Assembly (NCBI GenBank): GCA_037043455.1
Contig: JAWPHD010000002.1
Location: 248,001 to 312,000, forward strand
DNA from: Cyrtodaria siliqua
Taxonomy: Eukaryota > Mollusca > Bivalvia > Adapedonta > Hiatellidae
Length of the DNA stretch: 64,000 nt
Reading direction: 5' to 3'
Shown here: positions 50,701 to 62,700 of the stretch, piece after piece
How positions within the stretch are numbered: position 1 is the first letter of the stretch
How the letters are laid out: each line of letters opens with the position of its first letter
Program-made: the position numbers and the translations under genes
Notes under the pieces: generated by a model
Told to the model about the DNA's origin: nothing
The model's database searches: none
Seen by the model: only the letters and a program-made list of their open reading frames with translations

Positions 50701-53700
50701 ATATTTCGTCATCATTAGGTTTAGAAACGGATTACATTGATCTGGCTGTTGTTGGCGGGAAAGCTACTTTAAAATTAAAATAAAACATCGTAAAGTTATT
50801 ATCAAGTTAAATAGTCTAACGAGACATCAAACGCTACCCTATCGACCTTTGAGGATTCAGGTAAACTTAATCATAGGGTCCACAATCTGTCGGGTCATCG
50901 CACAATCAAAGAGTGCATAATGGCGAAATACAAGCAAGAGCACATCTAGAGGATACGGGCATAATTCTAAAATTTTATACAAAGTAAAACTTATGCTGGT
51001 GCTGATATCACTAATCAAAGATAGATGTGTAATTAAATTAAGACAATAAGACAAATAGGTGATCAAAAGAAGAAAATATAAATAAAATATGGTCTTATAA
51101 ATAGAAACCTATATTTCGAGGTATATATATCACATCTAGCAAAAACAAATTAGTAAAGTCTTTTAGTAAAAAAAGACATGTAAATGGGAAAGCATTGATA
51201 CATTTATGTATAATAAGGGAAAGGAAAAGCTATCAGAATATAACATTCACTCTAGCGTTTGTTTAGTGCAGTGTGGCGGCTGTAAATAGTCGGCACGACC
51301 ACAAATCAGTAGTGTTATTTCTTACTTACATTATACCAACATAACTGACAATAAAATCGCGAACGTAGCAATTCACAAGCACACAACTGTGAGAAAAAGT
51401 TATTTACGTGAAATTCAATGTTCTTGCAAGTTCGTCCAGCAAATCTATGCAAAATCCTTGATATTTCACTGTGCCATTTACGATCATCTTTTCAACAAAA
51501 GGATAGTACTGAAAATATATGACAAAAGATAATGTTTTATAAAATCAATAGTAATTAACGCTAATTACAACATTACAACTTTAAAAAAACACAACGGATA
51601 TAAAACAAAATCATAACGATTAAGTAATAAACACAATTAAGTAACGAGTTTTGTATATTTCAATTGATTAAATGTGCTCGATACATCCGTCAACTTTGCC
51701 ATACTTTTGCAAGAATGCAACATCCTGCAACATCCTGTTAAATATAAGCACGCATGCCACATAATACGAAGTCGTACAGCATCAGTGTATGCACGCTATT
51801 TGTTTTAAAGAATTCAAAAGCATTCATTCTATAAACGTCATAATTTAAAATCAAATTGTACCGTCAAGATGCACACCAAACATTATGATAATATATTTAA
51901 ATATTCTAAAGGGTATCCCATCATTACTGGTAATATGGATACAAACATCTTGCTTGTATTATATAGATCACCCTATCTTATCGGTGATGTGGACACAAGA
52001 AACGGGCTTGTATTATGTAGGTTACCGTAACTTATCTGTAATGTGGATGCAAGAAAATGGTGTCATATCTTGCCTTTTTCTCATATTAATTTTGTAATTA
52101 TTGTTTTTTTATGTGCGTGTTACTGATTGACTTTTGTCCTTGAATGATACATTTTCTGTTCGACTTGTTTATCTACTTGTAGTATACAGATTACCATATC
52201 CTACTGGTAATGTGGGCGCAATAAACAGGCTTGTATTGTAAAGGTTTGTTTAAACTTATTTATTTTACATCGATTGTAACGAAAGCTCTATGAACTTATT
52301 TGAATTGAATTGAATTGAATTGGATTTTATAGTCGCACCAACAGCTAAGGTCATATGGCGACTTTCCAGCTTCCATCGGTGGAGGAAGACCCCAGGTGCC
52401 CCTCCGGGCAATTTTCGTGCACGGGCGAGCACCTGGGTAGAACCACCGACGTTCCGCAAGTAAACTTATTTGAATCACTGTCGATGTCTTCCTGGGTAGA
52501 ACCAGTACTCAGCAATGCAGATAAAGTGTCTTGCTCAGGGACACAACGCATATGGCAATGGCGGGAATCGAACCCACGACTTTTGGATCATGGGTCCAAT
52601 ACTCTACCACTAGACCACAGCACTCGAATATTGTAAAGGTTACTTCAAATGTAATTGTATCGGCAATGAAGACACCATACGCTGACATTTATTGTCACCT
52701 CAAATCTTACCTCTAAAGTAGACACCAAAAAACGGCGTTTATTGTACCCATATTTAGTGTTTGGAAAGAGCTCTCTGTGTACTACGACGAATCCGTTGAT
52801 CTCAACGTAACCCACGGAGCTGAATGTCCGGCTTCCTTTGTCCGTCCACAGCAGTGTGTCAATGTTGTAACCCTTGCACTTCGCCGCTGGATTCCATGTT
52901 GTAGCTTTCTGAGAACGTTCACATAAACAAATAGCCCATGTAAAAGGTATCATGCGTTTTAATACAAATATAAAGTTCCATGCGATAGTTCCATGTGTGA
53001 AATGTTGTCCTGAGAACAATATTCTAATACATAGGCATAGTGGAACTGTTTCCATTTATGCGAATCGTTATCCACCTGGAGAAGTTTCAAGGCATAAGAC
53101 AATTATTCAATATTCAAAGGATGATTAGTTGACATCGAGGGGTTGAGTAACAACAAAATATGTGACACTGGTATAAATGCAAACTGAAACGTAATCGTAT
53201 TATGACTTTGCAAATGGCACTAGTGTACACTTTGCATACTTAAGCTGTTGGTATAACGTTTTGTATTTCTTGTTACTATATATTAATATCCGAACAGTTT
53301 AACTTGTATGTCCAAAATGCACACGACAATGCCCACACGAGTAACGTACGACTGACTTTCACTAAATGTCGTGGTTTATGTCAGCTACAGGAGTCACATT
53401 CAGTTAGCATGTACGCTTATTACCCCTTTCGCCGCCAAATTTTAAATGTCGTCTGCTAAAATTTAAATTCAAACCTTCCAGACATATTTTGTATATAAAG
53501 TGTTATGGAAAACATTCTGACCGAGTGGGTACAGTGTAAATCCTGATCAGTATGCACATTGTGGGCAGGTTGATCTGGGGTCCTTGAATGCTACTTTCCC
53601 TGTCCGATATTTTTATATTTCTTTTTATATTGATCGTAAAAATCAATGTCTTCGACTGTGGCAGCGAAAGGGTTAAAAACGATTAATGATCGGCTCGGCA

Positions 53701-56700
53701 GCCGAGTGAAAATAGGTGTAGGCATACCTCTGCCAGAGTATCAATAGCATACTTCTTTAGTGACACAGGCACGGCGGTACTATCCAGTTCAAGACGTTTA
53801 ACATCCGTCAATATGTCAATCAACATGTTTTGAAAGTCCTGAAAGCAATTATTTCAAATAATACTATAACTTTATTAACAAGTGTGTCGATAAACATCCA
53901 TAATATATCTTTGTTTGCGTTGAAACAAGTATTGCATTTTTATACATTTTAATAGCATCTGTGTGTGTGTGCGCGCGCGTGCTTGCGTGCGTACGTCATG
54001 GGAATGTTTGGATGAGGGTATATTCAATATGTCGCTTGCTTTTAAAACGTATCTAATAGTAAGGCCTTTTATTGTGGTCATTTATATATAAAAGGAAAGC
54101 TTACATTACAGGTTGGAAACTAATCAGAGAAAATCCCTGATGTATAAAAGAAAACAAAATGATACAAATCATCAGTTTGCCTCTAACGATGCTACATTCT
54201 TTGATTTATTGTTTGATTTTAAAACTTTATAAATGTATCATCAATTATAATAATATTCCTGTTATCAAGTTAACATAGTTTAACAAAATAAATAAAGTCT
54301 CATATACACATATACACATTGCTGGCCGAAATGACAATGCGCGAAATGACCGGTGTACGAAACGATGTTTTGTGTGAAAGGAATTATATTGTTGAATTCC
54401 GTTTTCGTAAGAGCAAACCCTGCACATCTGAAACAATATTCCTGCTCTAATGGTAGATGTGATTAAATAGGAATATATCACGTTTCAAGTATATAATTGT
54501 TTGTAAGAACTGTGACGCCAGTCTGATATGGTAGAGTATGTAGTATACAAACTTGTCTGCTTAGTAGTATTATCCTGTATTATACTAATAAATATTGATG
54601 CCAAATGCATTTGTTCTCATTATTTATCATTTTTCTCTCATATCACTTTAATTTGGTCATATAAGTTCTACATTTTAATATTTTATATTAACCTGACTTC
54701 CGGCTCCGTTGAATTCGGGTATGCCGATGATGACGACATTGTCTAAATCGTTTGCGCATGCCTGTAGTGCTCGTGACACACCCATACTGTGTCCATAAAC
54801 TGCCACCAACCACCGTGAATATTGCTTAAGTAAGGTTTTGTGGTTATTGTTTGTAGCATCAAACTGATTTGCCTGAAGAAAACGAAAATACAATAACAGT
54901 AGATATAAATTTCGAACAGGAAATGTAGTAATCAAGGACCACAGTCAACCAAAAACATGCATAAAAACAAACAACAATTATAATGATGAATAAAAGGCAA
55001 GGTATACGACATCACAAACATAAAAGGGTTGACCATAGGGCTACCGCCTTGGCCGGTTAGTGGTATAACAGGTCGCTGGGGGTGGGGGAGGGGGTGTTAA
55101 ACCATTTTCTAGGATGCGCCAAACCTCACGATTACCCTATTGTTTGTTATCCCAATAAAAAAACATTTAGTGTAAATAAAGAAATCCCCGCCATGCTGTC
55201 AAAGCCTTCTCAAATGTAGAACAATTGCTGTACTATTTTGTTCAAACGTGTTAAGACAGGCAACTATTCATAAATAACCTTTTGTGGCCATTTTAAAAAA
55301 ATGATATGGCCGCCATGGACATCAAACGAAAAGGATGTAAATTGTTGCTCTTAGTACGGTTCCATCGGGTATAACTTTGACTTATCACAACCTGACTTCT
55401 ATGGTGATGTGATTTATAAACTTCGTAAGATTCTTGGTCATGATCACTTTCATACTATCTTTGTTAAACTTGTTAAACAGTTTATCAAAATAGGTTATGA
55501 CCCTATCATTTTGCAACGTACTGCATGCTTGGTGGTGGACCCTTTTACAGTTTGCCACTAAGCTTTCCTCTTTAATTGTACGATGACCCAACCGGCTGTG
55601 GACCGTATGATGACGCCTACCTAAAGCCCATTGGGACGGTGGCGTTTGATGTTTGTCTATGATCTTTCTTGTCTGTCCTTAATGTTTTATTCTCTTGTTG
55701 CTCTAGCTTCTGCCAAGTCATTGAGTACCTTCATTGTGGCTTTCTAGGCTATTTTTTTTTGTATTATATTTACACGAGCAAATTTGTGTTTTACTTATAT
55801 TGCCTATTGATGCAGCCTTGTTGGTTAGAGATTAGATCATGGCGTTTTTTTTTTTATTTACACTGTCCTGTTTTAATGGGATGACAGTAGGGTAAGTGTG
55901 AGGTTTGGTGCACCCTAGAACTAGTTTAAACCCCCAGTGGCCTACTTTGCCACTGACCGTTCCAATGCGGTAGCCCTATTGTCAACGCTTTTGTGTTTGT
56001 GATGTCGTTTGCTTTTATTATTACTTTTGCCTCCTTGTTTGTCTGTTTGCGTATTTTGTTTCTGTGTATTGTGGTTGACTGTCCTCTTTGAATGCTACTT
56101 TCCCTGTCCGATCTTTTTATATTTCTTTGTCGCTAAAAGAACACGAATTTCTAATAGTCATGCCTCATTCAACACATTTATAAAGCAAATATAATCTATT
56201 GACAAACGTGTTCATATTCAATCGAGAGTTAAAAGCTGTTTGAGAAAGAATGTGCTCAATAAATGCAGGATCGAAAGACGTAATTAAAAACAGCCTTTTA
56301 TGGGAGAAGTCGCTTTCGGAGAGAAGCATCGAGTGTTTGATTTGTCAACGAAAGAGCTGTATGCACCAATAATATAAAAACACTTAACTACTGAACGTGA
56401 AAGGAATTATTTCAAATAATACTATAACTTTATTAACAAGTGTGTCGATAAACATCCATAATATGTATTTGTTTGTTCAATAAGTCGCTTGCTTTTAAAA
56501 CGTATTTAATAGTTAGGCCTGTCTTTGTTTTTATATATAAATAATTTTGGAAACCAATTTCGCCCAACACCCACCTCATCCCCTTCCACCCACACGCTCA
56601 TATTGTTATGAATCATGCTCCTGTTATTATAAGTTGCTTTAAATAACGCGAAAACACCGAACACCCAAATGTATGTTAAAACTTGAATGTAAGCGTTCGG

Positions 56701-59700
56701 ACCTTTGATGTAACGTTTGCACCATTTACAGGAACGTTCTCAACATTTTTATTTATTTTTATTTATTTATTATCTTTTTTTGCAAATAAAATTATTACCT
56801 TTCTAAATATATTTCTAGCGCAGTGAAACCTACATAGGACTACAAAGTTGATCTCGGGTTTAAAGCGCACGGTTGCATCATAAATCTTCAGAAGAGTGTC
56901 GTGAAAGTTGGCAATATAATCGACATTATATATGACAAACTTCACACCAACGCCCGACAGACTGTCTGACAAGCCGGCTGCCTCACGCTCTGAATGATAA
57001 AGAAAAATGCGATATAAACGCTCTTACTGTGTATTAAAATATAAGAGCAAACAAGTGAAAAATAAACAATGTATTTATTGTTTAGCTACTCGTCACATTT
57101 GTTATGTTATTAAAAGTCCAGGAAGAGTGTTGCATAAAGAGCGTTGTGGCATCACCCTACCTTTACTTCTCTCAAATCATAACGTCCCCTTCTGACGAAC
57201 GTACATATACCAGTGAAAGGACGTAATTTCTTAAGGTCACAAGTGCAGTATTCCTCGGTGGTGTCTCGAAAACCTGCAACTATGTTACGAGTAAAGCCCG
57301 CTACCTACCAACAGTCATTGCCGCCTTTTCCAACACAATTATAAATGACCATACACATAAAAAAAGTACGTCAAGCAATAACAAGCGTTATATTTTTGAA
57401 ACCATTAACTATTATGTCAGTATGAAAATGCTGATGATTATTATAGTAGATTATCTGTCAAGGCTAAGAGAGGGTGAGGTGACAACAACAGTAGAAGAAG
57501 CAATGGTATATACCAAAATGTTTGTCATGGTCTGAATTTTATCAGACTACCGGTATACATTTGTTAAAGTTGATGTGGGATTCAATTTCTAAGATGGCGT
57601 CTTTATTTTTTTCAATAAAATCTTAATGTGTTGTTATGATCACATGTTTAATACATACATATCCTTAAACAGCTACATATGCCTTACCTGTAGCGTTCTC
57701 GTGTATGATAAATACCGAATTCCAGGATAATGTTTCCACAAGTTTCGTAAATGCCATTGGGGCAGTCACTGTTCTTGAATCATTTGTAAATGGCCCATTC
57801 CTGAAAAAATCGTAGTTTAATAATGCATTACGTGTACCATAAAAGGATGAATCGTTTCATATGAGTTTTGTGTAATATAAGAAAGGAAAACTCTAGGTAT
57901 AGATTGCAAGTTTATATATAATCCTGCAAGAATGAAATGTGGATCAAAACACGGCTTTGACTCCGTTTGCTATTACAGACTGTGGTCATGTTTTGAAGAG
58001 TATCTTAAATATCGACTAACGAAGTTAATAAACAATGTCTAACTTCAAAGTGATCAATGGCGTATTCAGTGCCTTTAAAAGCATATATATCGTGATTGTA
58101 TCAAATGCCTTATGGTTCAATGAATTGGCATCAGACTGAGTGCAATTCTAAATTTCGCTTTTATCCTCTGTAAATGTTATAGATCTAATCGGTGTTGTAG
58201 AAAAAATACAATTATTTGCATGTGGCAAATTATGGCTTGACATTTTTGTACACTGTGCTTATCGTAGGTGTACAGGTAATTTTCAGTACTATAGACTAGA
58301 AACGTATGGACATAAATACTTACTTATATAAATATCCAATCATACTAAACGTGTGTATCTTTCCAAATGTATATTGATTCGGGTGAGCAAGTCAATAACT
58401 TGATAAGTGTAACATATGAGCTGATGGAAAAATAGTTATGTTCGTGGTAGCCAATGAGGTAGTATATATTGCATTAGCACTTATTAGATGAGACCGTCCT
58501 TTTGCGTATTCTCACCTGAGTAGCTAATGCTCTCCTTGTTCATATTGATATTTACTCTTACACGATACTAGCGTTTAGGTCTATCATACAGTAGGGGTCA
58601 TCATACATCAACGCGGGTATCACTTCACTGTGTCCTTACACGATACTCGCGGTTAGGTCTATCTTACAGTAGTGGTTATCGACGCGTGTATAACATCACT
58701 GTGTCCTACTTACACGATACTCGTGTTTAGGTCTATCATACAATAGGGGTCATCATTCATCAACGCGGGTATCACTTCACTGTGTCCTACTTACAAGATA
58801 CTCGCGTTTAGGTCTATCATACAGTAGGGGTCACCATACATCAACGCGGGTATCACTTCACCGTGTCTTACTTACACGATACTGGCGTTTAGGTCATCAT
58901 ACAGTAGGGGTCATCTTCATCAACGCTGGTATCACTTCACCGTGTCTTACTTACAAAATACTCGCGTTTAGGTCTATCATACAGTAGGGGTCATCTTCAT
59001 CAACGCGGGTATCACTTCACTGTGTCCTACTTACAAGATACTCGCGTTTACGTCTATCATACAGTAGGGGTCATCATACATCAACGCGGGTATCACTTCA
59101 CTGTGTCCTACTTACACGATACTGGCGTTTAGGTCATCATACAGTAGGGATAATCATACATCAACGAGGGTATCACTTCACTGTGCCTTACTTACATGAT
59201 ACTCGAGTTTAGGTATATCATACAAGAGGGGTCATCATTCATCAACGCGGGTATCACTTCACTGTGTCCTACTTACGCTATACTCGCGTTTATGTCTATC
59301 ATACAGTAGGGGTCATCATACATCAACACGGGTATCACTTCACTGAGTCCTACTTACAAGATACTCGCGTTTAGGTCTATCATACAGTAGGGGTCACCAT
59401 ACATCAACGCGGGTATCACTTCACTGTGTCCTACTTACAAGATACTCGCGTTTAGGTCTATCATACATTAGGGGTCATCTTCATCAACGCGGGTATCACT
59501 TCACTGTGTCCTACTTACAAGATACTCGCGTTTACGTCTATCATACAGTAGGGGTCATCATACATCAACGCGGGTATCACTTCACTGTGTCCTACTTACA
59601 CGATACTGGCGTTTAGGTCATCATACAGTAGGGATCATCATACATCAACGAGGGTATCACTTCACTGTGCCTTACTTACATGATACTCGAGTTTAGGTAT

Positions 59701-62700
59701 ATCATACATGAGGGGTCATCATTCATCAACGCGGGTATCACTTCACTGTGTCCTACTTACGCTATACTCGCGTTTATGTCTATCATACAGTAGGGGTCAT
59801 CATACATCAACACGGGTATCACTTCACTGTGTCCTACTTACAAGATACTCGCGTTTAGGTCTATCATACAGTAGGGGTCACCATACATCAACGCGGGTAT
59901 CACTTCACTGTGTCCTACTTACATAATACTCGCGTTTAGGTCTATCAAACAGTAGAGGTCATTATACATCAACGCGGTTATCACTTCACTGTGTCCTACT
60001 TACACGATACACGCGTTTATGTCTATCATACAATAGGGGTTATCATACATTAACGCGGGTATCACTTTACTGTGTCCTACTTACACGATACTCGCGTTTA
60101 CGTCTATCATACAGTAGGGGTCATCATACATCAACGCGGGTATCACTTCACTGTGTCCTACTTACACGATACTGGCGTTTAGGTCATCATACAGTAGGGA
60201 TCATCATACATCAACGAGGGTATCACTTCACTGTGCCTTACTTACATGATACTCGAGTTTAGGTATATCATACAAGAGGGGTCATCATTCATCAACGCGG
60301 GTATCACTTCACTGTGTCCTACTTACGCTATACTCGCGTTTATGTCTATCATACAGTAGGGGTCATCATACATCAACACGGGTATCACTTCACTGTGTCC
60401 TACTTACAAGATACTCGCGTTTAGGTCTATCATACAGTAGGGGTCACCATACATCAACGCGGGTATCACTTCACTGTGTCCTACTTACATAATACTCGCG
60501 TTTAGGTCTATCAAACAGTAGAGGTCATTATACATCAACGCGGTTATCACTTCACTGTGTCCTACTTACACGATACACGCGTTTATGTCTATCATACAAT
60601 AGGGGTTATCATACATTAACGCGGGTATCACTTTACTGTGTCCTACTTACACGATACTCGCGTTTACGTCTATCATACAATAGGGGTTATCATACATTAA
60701 CGCGGGTATCACTTTACTGTGTCCTACTTACACGATACTCGCGTTAAGGTCTATCATACAGTAGGGGTCATCATAGATCAACGAGTCTATCACTTCGTCC
60801 CCACAGATATCTCGGTTATTAAGGTAGTAAACATCAGAACCTTCCGTCTGTATATAGAAAATGTAAACATATGGAGTATATTAAGACGAAATCAGGAGAA
60901 CGGCATTGTCTCTGTTAAATAATAGCAAAAAGTTTGGTAAATTTCATCTTAAAACAGTTATTTAATTAAAGACCGCTTCATCCATTTAGTATGTATTTTC
61001 ATACATGACTATCATGTAAGTTAATAGTTGGTAATTTATTTTTATTATGTTATTATTGATACAGCTGAATTCCATATTAGAAACCTTCAGGACCGTATAT
61101 ATTTCCGTCTATTTTAAGCAACGGACAGTGAAATCGAAATACGGCATCATGCCAAAGACCATAATTTCATTCAGTTGTATTAAGAAAGAAATTGCCATTC
61201 AATAATCGACGTGCCGCGGCCGGCAATTTTTCTGAATATTTAGTAATTCCGCATCCTTGTTCGACGCAAAAGAGTAAAGTGTATCAGGATTTAAAAATGA
61301 ATATAATTTATGATTTGATGTGTCATCATGTGTCTTCAAAATATTTACATCTGACTGATAGCGATGAAACGGCATTTTATATGTGACAATTACCTCTTTT
61401 GGCTCTTGTAGCTTTTCTCCCCATTTAATGAGCCGTTTGTTCCGTGTTTCAAGAATCTGAGGCATTTTCAGCAGCATAGGATCGTAGTCAAACAACATGA
61501 TGACGTCAATATTTGCTTGTTCGTCCAACACATGAACTTTAACAAAACAACATGTTGTCGTCAATATATGCATGCTCGTCCAACACTTACACTTTAATAT
61601 AGAAGTAGATATAAAAGACGATCCAGGAATATAGAATTCCAGGACCACAGTTAACAAAACTCACACATCAAAACAAACAACAAGTACAATAATAAATACG
61701 AGGCAAAGTATGTGTCAACACAAGCAAAGGTTGACACATTTCGTGGTCCCGCCTTAATTCCATTAAGCGATGGGAAAGCTTATATTAGCAGAATTTTATA
61801 ACGGATATTTTGACAATAAAACACGTTTAAAAACATTTCTTTACTGAAAAATGTGATAACCTGATTAAAATTACCTATTAAATGTTTTAATATTACAATA
61901 TGCAAACTTTTTTAAGTTGAAATTAAGATTTTATTTCATACCAACCCCGTTTTCGCTTCACGGAGAAGGGGTTGGATGGGGTATGAAAGTTAATACTCGG
62001 ACCACGTAATGAATAGAGATATCGCCTTGGAACATTCAGTGGCAAAAAGGCCGGTTTAAACCAGGTTCTAGGGTACATCAGTCTTCACTCTTATTCTAGT
62101 AGTATTCCAATAAAACGGGACGGTATAAATAAAGAAATGCTCGCCAAGCTATATCCTCTAACAAACTAGGTAGCATTAATAGGCAATATAAATATAACAC
62201 AAAGATGATCAGTTTTAAATGATCGAAGATGATTAGTTTTATAGAAAACATCATTACAAGGCCAAAGCACACATGTTAGCCTTGAACGAACCTGAACAAT
62301 TAGTTGATGATGTCAATTCAAACTCTGTTATTCAATGAAAATGACTTTCATCACATACTGCATCCATACACGTGATGAAAAAATAAATATGAAACCTCTA
62401 AGGCATTAAGAACAAAAACAAACTTCGTTTGCATAGAATTTAAGATTAAACATGAAATGTTTTCATGAGATTTGTCATTTATTTTATTTCATTAAGTCAT
62501 TTATATATATTTATGTAAAATATTACACAATTAGAAGGAGTCTGGTACCCGGCCATCAAATTTGATATAAACAAATGTATTGCTCATAATACATAACATA
62601 TAAAAGCATATTAACAGCATTTCTTACTTGATCTGAAAATCTGAAACATTTCTGCAATATCTATGTAATGCCAAACAATAGTGATGTCGTATTCATGCTG

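Noticed and set aside
58500..58545. Strong donor-like CTCAG|GTGAGA on the minus strand, considered as an extra receptor exon
   Set aside because: The gap is fully satisfied by exon 60732-60847, which fits both phases; no acceptor or open frame supports another exon here.
58545..60731. Regular array resembling a CRISPR locus, and its 72-codon plus-strand frame
   Set aside because: Eukaryotic DNA, no unique spacers, no cas genes; the units are amplified receptor exon/donor sequence on the minus strand.
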